Source: Nocardia neocaledoniensis
GTDB lineage: Bacteria > Actinomycetota > Actinomycetes > Mycobacteriales > Mycobacteriaceae
Length of the DNA stretch: 64,000 bases
Assembly: GCF_003182135.1 (NCBI RefSeq)
Contig: NZ_QGTL01000002.1
Coordinates: 62,001 to 126,000 of the forward strand
Direction: 5' to 3'
Positions 11,651-23,100 of the stretch are shown here, piece by piece. Positions within the stretch are counted from its first letter, which is position 1. Every line of letters starts with the position of its first letter. The notes beneath the pieces were generated by a model, which had not been told where the DNA came from, searched no databases, and worked only from the letters and a program-made list of their open reading frames with translations. The translations under genes and the position numbers were made by a program.

Positions 11651-13417
11651 ATGTCCAGCGATCCGTCCATCGATCGCGCGCGTTCGCGGAGTCCGCTGCC
11701 GATCCTCGCGGGTGTGGTCGGTGCCGTGCTCCTGGTCGGCGGTGTGGCGCTGGCGCTGTACAGCCAGTTCTTCGCGGCGCCGATTCCGGTGCCGTTCGAC
11801 GACGACTACCCGAAAGCCCGCGATTTCCCCTTCCACCTCGTCCGGGGGACCCTCCTCCTCGCCGGCACGGTCGCGCTGATCGGGGCGGTGGTCCTCGGGG
11901 CCGCGGTGCTGAACCGCAGGCATCGCGTCGACGAACGCACCACGGGTATCACCGCCGGTGGTGTGCTCGCGATGGTCGCGGTGCTCATCGGCGGCATCGC
12001 GTTCGCGGTCACCGCGCACATCCCGTCGACGTATCAGCGGCTCACCTCGACCTTCGCCGTCACACCGAGGGTGCCATCGGCGATCGCCGCACTGGTCCTC
12101 GTTCTCCTCGGCGCGGCGCTGGTCTTCGTGCTCGTGGCGACACCGACGGTCGCGCGGCCCCGAGTGGCGGCGCTGGCGACGGCCGTCGTCGTCGGCGTCG
12201 TGCCGGTGCTCGGCGCCGCCGGGATCGCGGCAAGGCTGGGTGACGACACGACCTCGATCGATCGTGCCACCGCCGGACCCGGCCAGGAAACGGCCGCACC
12301 CGCGGTGTTGGGGCCGGAGCGGTTCCGACTGCGGCTTCCGGTTGATCCTGATCAGCCGAACGCTCGAATCATCACCACCGGAAACGGATTCGTCGTCTCG
12401 ACCCGGGACGGCGTCACGTCGCACGACGGTGCGACAGGGACCGAGCGCTGGCACTACCGGCGCCTCGGCGTCCGGTCCGACAACGTGGGCAACGTGCCGA
12501 AGGAGACCGTGGCCCTGCGCGGCGAGAATGCCGTGCTGACCTACTGGGAGAAGCGGGGCTGGCTGGCCTTCGACACTGTCACCGGCGAACTCCTCTGGAC
12601 GGCGACGGATCTTCCCGCCGACGACCGTGGCAGCATCGTGCGGGGCAACCTGCTCGCCTTCGTCTCCCATTACGGGACGGTGACTCGGGTCGACGCCAGG
12701 ACCGGCCGCACCCTGTGGACCTCTCCACAAGAATCGTCCGCGTGCGCCGGCACAGTTCAGCATGTCGTCGCCACGATGACCGCGATCTACCGAGTCGCGT
12801 CCTGCGGTCACGGTGACGAGACCGCGGTGGCCGTCACCGAACTCGACGCGGAGTCCGGTGAAATACTCGGCTGGCGCGCCTTTCCCGCGCCGAGCAGGCG
12901 ATTGCCCTGCTATGTCGAGGTCCAAGTGCTCGACAGCGGCTATGTCTGGACGACGTGCCGGCACGACGGTGGCGTGACCGACGTTCTCCTCTCCCCCAGC
13001 GCCCCGTTGGCCTCGGCGCTGGTCGTATCGAGCGAAGGGCACTCCGGGGTGCTCGCGGCAGGCAACGACATCCTGGCCAGTCCGTCCCTCCCCGGCGATC
13101 CTGTGCGCCGGTGGGAGATCCTGTCGGCGGCCGACGGAACGCGGACGGCCGAGCTCGACCGAGCATCGGTCGAGGAGCACGCGCGGTTCACCTACGCGAC
13201 GGCCGTGCTCGCCGACCAGGTCGTCACTGTCACCCGTCAGCACAACGCGTACACGCTGCGAACATGGGACAAGCGGACAGGTCTTCCTGGCCCGGCCCAA
13301 CCGGTCACCGTGCCATCTGAGACCGCGGCCCTGCGATGGACCACCCTCGGGGGCTCTCTCGTGTTGATCGCGACGGACCGCGACTACCGCGAAATCGAGG
13401 TCATCGGCTTCGGCTGA
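11651..13417 (+). CDS. Membrane protein with PQQ-type beta-propeller domain (paralogue 1)
   Basis: This 588-aa protein has about five transmembrane helices in the first 190 residues (around 18-38, 64-86, 97-120, 136-158 and 168-190) and then a long extracytoplasmic domain. The domain has repeated blades with the signature A-x-D-x-x-T-G-E-x-x-W (GATGTERWHY, TVTGELLWTATD, ARTGRTLWTSP), as in PQQ-like/BamB-type propellers. No catalytic residues are evident, so a scaffold, sensor or lipoprotein-handling role is as likely as an enzyme. It starts with ATG after GGGGGGAAC. A paralogue with the same layout lies at 36407-38113, on the far side of the NRPS locus. Function unknown. Confidence 0.8.
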   Translation: MSSDPSIDRARSRSPLPILAGVVGAVLLVGGVALALYSQFFAAPIPVPFDDDYPKARDFPFHLVRGTLLLAGTVALIGAVVLGAAVLNRRHRVDERTTGITAGGVLAMVAVLIGGIAFAVTAHIPSTYQRLTSTFAVTPRVPSAIAALVLVLLGAALVFVLVATPTVARPRVAALATAVVVGVVPVLGAAGIAARLGDDTTSIDRATAGPGQETAAPAVLGPERFRLRLPVDPDQPNARIITTGNGFVVSTRDGVTSHDGATGTERWHYRRLGVRSDNVGNVPKETVALRGENAVLTYWEKRGWLAFDTVTGELLWTATDLPADDRGSIVRGNLLAFVSHYGTVTRVDARTGRTLWTSPQESSACAGTVQHVVATMTAIYRVASCGHGDETAVAVTELDAESGEILGWRAFPAPSRRLPCYVEVQVLDSGYVWTTCRHDGGVTDVLLSPSAPLASALVVSSEGHSGVLAAGNDILASPSLPGDPVRRWEILSAADGTRTAELDRASVEEHARFTYATAVLADQVVTVTRQHNAYTLRTWDKRTGLPGPAQPVTVPSETAALRWTTLGGSLVLIATDRDYREIEVIGFG

Positions 13418-13463
13418 TCCCGTGTCCGGGAGCGCCCGACGAGAACGCCCGCCGCCGGGTTCA

Positions 13464-13518
13464 CCCACCTTGGGGTGGGAACCACGCCCCCTGGGAGTCG
13501 GCACCCCAACGCTGGGGT
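13464..13518. other. Two short hairpins between the PQQ gene and the adenylation-like gene
   Basis: CCCACC/GGTGGG pair around TTGG at 13464-13479, and ACCCCA/TGGGGT pair around ACGC at 13503-13518. Both lie in the 181-base gap after the PQQ gene and before the start at 13599. They could end the upstream transcript or lie in the leader of the biosynthetic locus; the sequence does not decide which. Confidence 0.4.
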
Positions 13519-13598
13519 TGCTGTCGGAAAGAGGGCTCGGGGACGAGATTGGAGGTGTACCGAAAAGCACCGCCGACTCGCCTTCGAGGAGACATCCG

Positions 13599-14018
13599 AT
13601 GAGCACTCTGGTCACCGCCGACAATGTCATCCAGCTGCCGCGCAGGCAGGCCGGCGCCCCGATCGCCGACGGACATCTCGCCGACACCGACCTGGACCGC
13701 TGGGCCAACCGCCTGGCCCGGCTGCTGCTCACGAGGGGCGCCGCGATCGGCGACCGGATCGCGCTGGCGATCGACGCCGACGTCGAGGCGATCGTCGCCG
13801 CGGCCGCGGTGCGCAAGATCGGCGCGACGCCGGCGGCTGTCGCCGACGGCGCGTCGGCCGCCCAGGACGCGCGTTTCGGGATCACCACCGCCGACCGCAG
13901 GCCCGAGCTCAGCGACGCGATCGACTGGCTGGTTCTCGACGACCGCTGGACGCTGCAGCGCTACCTGGTCAGCTCGGACGCGCCGCTGTCCATCACGGAT
14001 CTGCGCGCGGCTTCCTGA
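13599..14018 (+). CDS. Stand-alone fragment resembling the N-terminus of an NRPS adenylation domain
   Basis: This 139-aa protein aligns by eye with the first part of the adenylation domains in the NRPS just downstream. LDRWANRLARLLLTRGAAIGD matches [20 protein letters not shown] of the second adenylation domain, and DAIDWLVLDDRWTLQRYLVSSDAP matches its [23 protein letters not shown]. The stretch that normally holds the PIDP-YP-x-ERI motif is altered and shortened, and the protein stops before the phosphate-binding TSGSTG core, so it cannot activate an amino acid alone. It has its own start: ATG at 13599, with GAGGAGA about 8 bases upstream. It may be a decayed duplication or a small accessory protein of the synthetase. 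Confidence 0.75.
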   Translation: MSTLVTADNVIQLPRRQAGAPIADGHLADTDLDRWANRLARLLLTRGAAIGDRIALAIDADVEAIVAAAAVRKIGATPAAVADGASAAQDARFGITTADRRPELSDAIDWLVLDDRWTLQRYLVSSDAPLSITDLRAAS

Positions 14019-14080
14019 ACCTGTTCCGGTCGGGTCCCCACAGGTTCAGAATGGACCTTGTGAGTGCGCAGCGTCGAGCA

Positions 14081-14098
14081 CTACCTCACCGCAGGTAG
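14081..14098 (+). other. Hairpin in the NRPS1 leader
   Basis: CTACCT and AGGTAG pair around a CACCGC loop, 66 bases before the NRPS1 start. The wider 146-base gap also holds GGGTCCCC near 14034 and its complement GGGGACCC near 14114, which could form a longer-range stem in the leader RNA. Any regulatory role is a guess. Confidence 0.35.
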
Positions 14099-14164
14099 CT
14101 GCCCGTCCGGGTCGGGGACCCATGGTGAACACCGAGCTCCACACATGAGAACGCAGGTCTGCTC

Positions 14165-17100
14165 ATGACCCAGTCTTCCTCGCGTGCGACGACGACCGAG
14201 GCCACTCTTCCCCTGTCCGCCGCCCAGCGCGGCATCTGGTTCGCCCAGCACATCGCGGGCGAGACCCCCATCTCCATCGCCCAGTACATCGAGCTGACCG
14301 GCCCGGTCGACCACGCGGCGTTGACCGACGCCGTGCGGCGCACCGGCCGCGAATTCGGCACGGGGTACGTGCGGCTGGTCGACGTCGACGGCGAGCCGCG
14401 CCAGCTCGTCGACCTCTCGCTCGACGACGAGGTCGACGAACTGGACTTCCGGGCCGAACCGGACCCCGAGACGGCCGCCCACGCCTGGATGCGTGCGGAG
14501 TACTCCGCCCCACTCGACATGATGACCGACCGATTAGTCCGGGTCGCGCTGCTGCGGGTGAGCGAGGAACGCTGGTTCTTGTACGCGCGAATGCACCACA
14601 TCGTGCTGGACGGCATGGGCGCGCTCGCCCTGGTCCAGCGGACCGGCGAGCTCTACAACGCCCTCGTCGAGGGCCGCGAGCCACCGCCGTCCAAGGCCGA
14701 ACCGCTGTCGAAGATCGTCGAGGCCGATCTGGCGTACCGGACCTCCGAGCGCTTCGCGGCCGATCGCGAGTACTGGCGCGCGCACCTGGCCGGGATGGCC
14801 GATCCGGTGAACCTCGCCGGCCGGGACGCGCCCGTCGACGCCCACCCGGCCCGGGTGTCGGGCGCGCTGCCCGCGGAGACCGCGGCGTTGCTCGACACCG
14901 TTGCGGCGAAGGTCAATTCGGGTGTGGCGCCGACCGTGGTGGCGGCGTTCGGCGCGTATCTCGCGGCGATGACCGGTGCGACGGAGGTGGTGCTGAGTCT
15001 GCCCGTGTCGGCCAGGACCTCGGCGACGCTGCGCCGGTCCGGCGGCATGCTCGCCAATGTCGTCCCGCTGCGCGTCGCCCTCGCGCCGACGACGACGGTG
15101 GCCGACGCGATCCGCGCGGTGCAGGGCGAGCTGACCGGCGCGCTGCGCCGTCAGCGGTACCGGCAGGAGGACATCGTCCGCGATCTGGGCTGGTCGATGG
15201 ACGAGGCGGCGTCGTTCGGGCCCGCGGTGAATCTCATGATGGTCGACACCAGGATCGCGCTGGGCTCGGTCGTCGGGCGCCTGCACGTGCTCACCTCGGG
15301 GCTCATCGACGACCTGTTCGTCAACCTGTATCCGGGGGTGGGCGGCGAGAGCACCCACATCGACCTGCAGGGCAACGGCAATCTCTACAGCCCGGCCGAG
15401 CTGGCCGCCCACCACGCACGGTTCCTGCTGTTCCTGTACCAGTTCCTGGCGGCGGGGCCGGACGCGCCGCTGTCCACGGTGCCCGTCCTCGCGGCCGACG
15501 AGCAGGCGCTCTCGGTGCCGGCGCGTGGTCCTGCCGGCGTGGCGCCACGCACCCTCCCCGACATCCTGGCGGCGGGCGCGGCCATCGACCCGGACGCGGT
15601 CGCCCTGCGCTGGGGCAACGCGGAAACACTCACCTACCGGGCGCTGGACGAGTACACGAACCGGCTGGCCCGGGTGCTCATCGCCGCGGGCGCGGGTCCG
15701 GAACACGGTGTGGCGCTCTCGATTCCCCGCTCCGCGCAGTCGGTGCTGGCCACCGTCGCGGTGGCCAGGACGGGCGCGCCGTTCGTGCCGATCGACCCGA
15801 CCTATCCCGCCGACCGGATCGAGCACATGGTCGGCGACAGCGGCGTGGTCAGCGGGCTGACCGTGGCCGAGGCACGGAAGTCGCTGCCGGACAGCGTCTC
15901 CTGGCTCTGCCTCGACGACGAGGCGACCGTGCGCCGGATCGCCGAGCAGGAGACCGGGCCGCTCACCGATGCCGATCGGCGGGGCGCGGTCCACCTGGAT
16001 CAGGTGGCCTACATCATCTACACGTCGGGCTCGACCGGCCTGCCCAAGGGCGTGCTGGTGTCGCATCGCGGCCTGGCCAATCTCGTCGCGGGTTCGGGCG
16101 GCGGTTTCGGTGTCGACACGGGTTCGGTTGTCGCGCACGCTGTCTCGCCGAGTTTCGACATCTCCGTGGAGGAGATCCTGGTGACGCTCGCGAGCGGCGC
16201 CGCGCTGGCGATCGTGCCGCCGTCGGCGTACGCGGGCGAGGACATGGCGCAGGTGCTGCGCGCGCATCGGGTCACCCATCTCAATGTCACGCCCGCGGTG
16301 GTCGGTTCGCTGGATCCGGCGACGCTGCCCGAGTTGGGCACCATCGTGGTCGGTGGTGACGCGTGTCCGCCGGAACTGGTGTCGAAGTGGTCGGACCGGG
16401 TACTGCTCAACGGGTACGGGCCCACCGAGACGACGGTCACCACCACGCTGAGCGCACCGCTGCGGCCGGGAGCGCCCATGACCATCGGCGGTCTCGTCCA
16501 CGGTGTCACCGGGTTGGTGCTCGATCCGTGGCTGCGGCCCGTCGCGCCGGGCACCCTGGGCGAGCTGTATCTCGCCGGTCCCGGAGTGGCGCGCGGGTAT
16601 CACCGCCGCAGCGGATTGACCGCAAGCAGGTTCGTCCCGAATCCGCACGCGCCGGGTGAGCGGATGTACCGGACGGGTGATCTCGTCCGGTGGACGGCCG
16701 CCGACGGCCACGTCACCCTGGCATACCAGGGACGCAGCGATTTCCAGGTGAAGGTGCGCGGCTTCCGGATCGAGCTGGGTGAGATCGATGCCGCGCTGCA
16801 GCGGCTGGCCGAGATCGACTACGCGATCACCCTCGGCGTCGAATCACCCTCGGGTGCGACGGCGCTGGTGTCGTACGTGACGGCAGCGCCGGGCGCGGAG
16901 GTTCATCCCGAGGCGGTGAAAGCCGCTGTCGGTGAACAGCTTCCGGCCTACATGGTGCCGTCGGTCGTGATGGTCCTCGATCGGGTGCCGCTCACTCCTT
17001 TGGGCAAGGTCGACCGCAAGGCTCTGCCCGCCCCGGATTTCAGCGCCAGGGCGGTCGAGCTGCGGGCGCCGTCGAACCCACGCGAACAACTCCTGGCCGA

Positions 17101-20100
17101 GCTGTTCGCCGACGTCCTCGGGCTGGATGTGGTCGGTGTCGACGAGAGCTTCTTCGCCCTCGGCGGCGACAGCATCGTCTCCATCCAGCTGGTCTCCCGC
17201 GCCAAGGCCGCGGGACTGGGCTTCAGCGCCCGCGATGTCTTCGAGCGCAAGACCGTCGCCGCCCTGGCCGCGGTCGCCACCACCACCGAAGCCGCCGTGG
17301 TGCACGAATTGCCCGGCGGCGGTGTCGGTCCGGTGGAGCTCACCCCGATCGTGCACGCCATGCTCGAGCACGGCGACACCTGGCACCGCTACGCCCAGGC
17401 GGTGCTGATCGGTCTGCCCGCGGGCACCGATCGTGCCGCGCTGGCGACGGCGATCCAGGCGCTCACCGAGCACCACGACCTGCTGCGCTCGTCGCTGCGG
17501 CAAGTCGAAGGCCACTGGGAATGGGTTGTGGCCGAAGGTGGTTCGATCGACGTCGACGAATTGATCGAGGTGGTCCGGGTAGAGCCGGAAGCCGCACGCA
17601 CCAACGATCACACCTCCGCCGGTACCACGGCGCAGGACGCCGGCACCACCCTCGACTCCGTCAGCTCCCGCGACCGCGACCTGATCGAGCGCGCCCTCCA
17701 GCAGGCCGCGGACCGGCTCGACCCCACCTCCGGTGTCGTCGCCCGGTACGTCCTGCTCGAACGGCCGGAGGACTCGCCCCTGTGCTGGCTGGTCCTGCAC
17801 CATCTCGTCACCGACGGCGTCTCGTGGCGAATCCTGCTGCCCGACCTGGCCACCGCGGCGTACGGTGGCGCGCTCGACCCTGTCGGCACTTCGTTCCGGC
17901 GGTGGGCATACAGCCAGCCCGAGCAAGCGGCCGCACGCCGCGACGAATTGCCGGTGTGGCAAAGGATTCTGGCCACTCCGGACACCGCGTACGGCCACGC
18001 CACGTTCGATCCGGCGGGCGACACCGTCGCCACCATGGCGGAGTACCGCACGAAGATTCCGGCCGATCTCGCGCACTCGGTACTGACCACCCTGCCGGAG
18101 CGATTCCATTGCGGCGCCGACGATGTGCTGCTCGCCGCCCTCACCCTCGCGGTCTGCCGGTGGCGCGACCGCACCGGCGCGCTGCTGACCCTCGAGGGCC
18201 ACGGCCGCAGCGAATCCCTGCTCCCCGGCGCGGATGTCGCACGCACGGTCGGCTGGTTCACCAGCGTCTACCCCGTCGCCGTCGACCTGACCGGGATCGA
18301 CCTGGCCGACGCGTTCGCCGGCGGTCGGTCGGCGGGAGCGGCGATCAAGGCGACCAAGGAACAGCTGCGCGCGATCCCGGACAAGGGAGTCGGCTACGGC
18401 CTGCTGCGCTACCTCGACGACGAGACGGCGCGGGCACTGGCCGACGCCCCGACCCCGCAGCTCAGCTTCAACTACCTCGGCCGCGCGGTCACCGGCGGCG
18501 CCGATCCGTGGATCCCGCGCCGCTTCGCCGCGACCAACGACGACGATGCGCCCCTGGCGGCTGTGGTCGACATCAATGCCGTGCACACCGACGCGGGCCT
18601 CGAAGTCACCTGGGCCTACGCGAGCAGACTGCTCGACGCCGCCGCCGTGCGGGAGCTGGCCGATCTCTGGTCGGCCGCGCTCGAAGCGCTGGTCATCCAC
18701 GCGGCCGACGCGGGCGCGGGTGGCCGCACCCCGTCGGACTTCCCCCTGGTCACGCTCGACCAGCCACAGATCGAGCGATGGGAGAACGCATACCCGCGCC
18801 TCGCGGATGTCTGGCCGCTGTCCCCGCTGCAGTACGGCCTGCTCTTCCACGCCCTCTACGACTCCGACACCGCCGACGGCTACACGGTCCAGTCCCTGCT
18901 CACCCTCGCCGGCACGGTCGACGCCGCCCGCCTGCGCCGCGCGGCACAGGGCTTGATCGACCGGCACGAGAATCTGCGGGTGGCGTTCGTGGAAACCGAC
19001 GACGGGCCGCGTCAGCTCGTCCTCGACCACGCCGAGATCCGCTGGGACACGATCGATCTCACGGATATCGCCGACACCGAGGAGCGCACGCGCGAGCTCG
19101 ATCGGGTGATCGCGCTCGACGCGCGCACCCGCTTCGATCTGACCAGACCGCCGCTGGTCCGCTTCACCCTCGTCACCACCGCACCGGGCGAATTCCGGCT
19201 CGTCATGACCAATCACCACCTGGTGCTGGACGGGTGGTCGACGCCGTTGCTCGTGCGCGAACTGCTCGCGCTCTACGTCACCGACGGTGACGCCGCGGCG
19301 CTGCCGCCCGCACGTTCCTACCGCGAGTTCCTGTCCTGGCTCGCCGCCCAGGACGCCGACGCCTCCCTCGCGGCCTGGCGGCAGGCCCTGGCCGGGATCG
19401 ACACCCCGACCCGCGCTGTGCCCACCCTGGCCGGCATCGAGTCCACCGAGACCGGCATGCTCTCGCACGAGCTGACCGCCGACACCGTCCGGGTGCTCGA
19501 GGCCGCCGCCCGCGAGGCGGGCGCGACGGTGAACACCCTCGTCCAGGCGGCGTGGTCGATGCTGCTGGCCATGCTCACCGGCCGCACCGATGTGGTGTTC
19601 GGCAGCACGGTGTCGGGGCGACCGCCGGAGTTGTCCGGCGTCGAGGAGATGGTCGGGCTGTTCATCAACACCGTCCCGGTGCGGGTGACGCTGGATCCGG
19701 CGGAGAAGGTGAGCGATCTGCTGGCCCGCGTCCAAGCCGAGCAGGCCCGGCTCATGGATCACCAGCACGTCGGTCTCGCGGCGATCCACCGCGCGGTGGG
19801 TCTGGCCGAATTGTTCGACACCCTCACCGTTTTCGAGTCCTATCCGATCGATCGCGAGGCGCTGTCGCAGGCGCTCGACATCGCCGGGATGCGGGTACTC
19901 GACGTGGAGGGCACCGACGCGACGCCGTATCCGTTGAACCTCATGGTGATCCCGCTGCGCGGCGACACCGGCGACGCGCTGCGCATCACCGTGAAATTCC
20001 TGGCAGATCAGCTCGCCCCCACCGCCGCGCAGTCGCTGCTCGACCGGTTCGTGCGGCTGCTCGGGCAGCTCGCCGACCACCCGCATGCCCTGGTCTCGCA

Positions 20101-23100
20101 GCTGCAGCCCTGCGACGACATCGAACGGGCCGCCTTGGCGCCGGTGCGCGGCCCGAGCGCCCTGCCCATGCGGACTCTGCCCGACATCCTGGCGGCGGGC
20201 GCGGCCATCGACCCCGACGCGGTCGCGGTCACCGCGGGCGAATTGTCCATGCGCTACAGCGAACTCGACGCCTGGTCGAACCGCTTCGCGCGCGTGCTGC
20301 TGCGGCGCGGGATCGGGCCCGAGGTGTTCGTGGTGCTCGCGCTCACCCGCTCGCTGGAATCGGTGGTCGCGGTGTGGGCGCTGGTGAAGACCGGCGCGGC
20401 GTTCATGCCGCTGGACCCGAGCTACCCGGTCGAACGGATCGAGCACATGCTCGCCGATTCCAAGGCGCCGATCGGCGTCACGGTCACCGCGATCGGCGAG
20501 ACACTGCCCGCCACCATCGACTGGCTGCTGCTCGACGACCTGAACACCCTGCGCCGCGCCATGCTGGTCTCCGACGCGCCCATCACCGACGCGGAGCGCG
20601 GCGGTCCCATCGACCTCGATCACACCGCCTACCTGATCTACACCTCCGGCTCCACCGGCAAGCCCAAAGCGGTGCTGCTCAGTCATCGCGGCGTCGCCAA
20701 TCTCACGGCCGCCCAGCGGGAAACCATGGATCTGGACCCGACGGCCAGCGCCTTGCAGGTGGCCTCCCCCAGCTTCGACGCCTCCGTATTCGAGATGCTC
20801 ACCGCGCACGCGGCGGGCGGCAGGCTCGTGGTGTCGCCGCCCGAGGTGTACGGCGGCGACGAACTCGCCCAGCTGCTGCGCACCGAGCGGGTCACCCACG
20901 CGGTGATCACGCCGTCGGCCCTGGCCACCATGGAACCGGCCGGACTCGACGCGTTGCGCGTGCTCTCGGTCGCCGGCGAAGCCGCCACACCCGAGCTCAT
21001 CGAGAAGTGGGCGCCGGGGCGGCGCATGCTGAATCTGTACGGCCCCACCGAATTCAGCATCTGGGCCACCGGTCCGGCCGAACTCGTCGCGGGCGAACCG
21101 GTCACCATCGGCGGGCCGATCCGGGGTGCGGCGGTGGTCGTGCTCGACGGCTGGCTGCGACCGGTCCCCGTCGGCATCCAGGGCGAGCTGTATCTGGCCG
21201 GCCCCGCCTTGGCCCGTGGCTATTTCAACCGCTTCGAGATGACCGCGAGCCGCTTCGTCGCCAACCCGTTCGGCGCCGCCGGGGAACGCATGTACCGCAC
21301 CGGTGACATGGTGCGCTGGGTCGAGAACGACGGCGACCTGGCACTGGAATACCTGGGCCGCAGCGACTTCCAGGTCAAGATCCGCGGGCTGCGTATCGAA
21401 CTGGGCGAGATCGACGCGGTGCTCACCCGCGACGACCAGATCGACTACGCGGTCACCATCGGCCGCGCGGGACCTGCGGGCGCCACGGTGCTGGTGTCCT
21501 ATGTGCTGCCGGTGCCCGGGATCGATCTCGACACCGAACGGGTGCGTGCCGGGGTGGCCGCCGAGCTGCCCGGGTACATGGTGCCCGCCTACGTCGTGGT
21601 CCTCGACGAGATTCCGCTGACCCCGGTCGGCAAGCTGGACCGCAAAGCCCTTCCGGTACCGGACTTCTCGGTGACCGACCGTCCGTACCTCGCGCCCCGC
21701 ACGCCGACCGAGGAGGCCGTCGCCCGGGTGTTCGCCGACGTGCTCGGCGCCGAGCGGGTGAGCGTCGACCAGTCCTTCTTCGAACTCGGCGGCAACTCGC
21801 TCAGCGCCACCAAGGTCGTCGCCCGCGTCAATTCCGCCCTCGGCGCCACCATCGCCCTGCGCGACCTGTTCGACGCCCCCACGGTCGCGCACCTGTCCTC
21901 CCGGGTCGTGCCCGCCGCCGACGGCGGTCCCGGCCGCCCCGCGCTGGCCGCGCGCATCCGCCCCGACCGCGTCCCGCTCTCCCCCGCCCAGCAGCGCATG
22001 TGGGTCCTCAACCAGCTCGACCCCAGCTCCTCGGCCTACAACATCGCCATCGCCCTTCGCCTCACCGGCGACCTGGATGTCGACGCCATGCGCCGCGCCC
22101 TCGCCGACGTGGTCGAACGCCAGGAGACCCTGCGCACCCGCTACCCCGCCGACGCCGAGGGCCCGCGCCAGGTCGTCGTCGACGTCGACACCGCCGTTCC
22201 CCCCATGCCGGTCGTCACCACCGACGACGGTGCGCCCCTGCGTGCCCGCATCAACGACCTGGCCGGAACCGGCTTCGACCTCACCAGAGAACCGCCCCTG
22301 CGCGTCGCCCTGTTCTACATCGGCACGCCAGCGCCGGACCGGACCGGTGGCACCGACATGCGCGCAGCAGCGGTCGCCGGCTCCCCCTCGGGCGCAGACG
22401 CGGGGGAACACCCACCCGTCCACGTCATCGTCCTCGTCGTGCACCACATCAGTGCCGACGGTGCGTCGATGGCGCCGCTTGCCGGCGATCTGGTCGCCGC
22501 GTATTCGGCGCGGGTGGCTGGAGACGAGCCGGATCGGGTGCCGCTGGGTGTGCAGTACACCGACTTCGCCCTGTGGCATCGCGAACTGCTCGGCAGCGAG
22601 TCCGATCCGGATTCGATGGCCGCGCAGCAGATCCGGTACTGGGGCGAGGTTCTCGCGGGCGCGCCGGACGCACTCGAGCTGCCCAGCGATCGCCCGCGCC
22701 CGGCCGTGCAGTCGATGCGCAGCGACGACGTCGCCTTCACCATCGACGAGCGGACGCACCGCGCGCTGGTCGACACTGCCGCGGCGAACAACGTCAGCGT
22801 CTTCATGGTGGTGCACGCCGCGCTGGCGGTGCTGCTCGCACGGCTGGGCGGCACCGACGACGTCGTCATCGGCACGCCGGTCGCGGGCCGGGGCGAGGCC
22901 GCGCTCGACGACCTCGTCGGCATGTTCGTCAACACGCTCGCCCTGCGTACCCCCGTCGATCCGGGCACCGGTTTCCGGCAATTGCTCGGGCAGGTGCGGG
23001 CCACCGACCTCGAAGCCTTCGCCCGCGCCGATGTGCCGTTCGAGCGGCTCGTCCAGGTGCTCGACCCGGTCCGGTCGACCGCGCATCACCCGCTGTTCCA

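Noticed and set aside
13418..14164. IdeR/iron box before the NRPS1 locus
   Set aside because: No stretch resembling the TTAGGTTAGGCTAACCTAA consensus is present here or before fecB. Iron control of the locus is therefore not supported by sequence.
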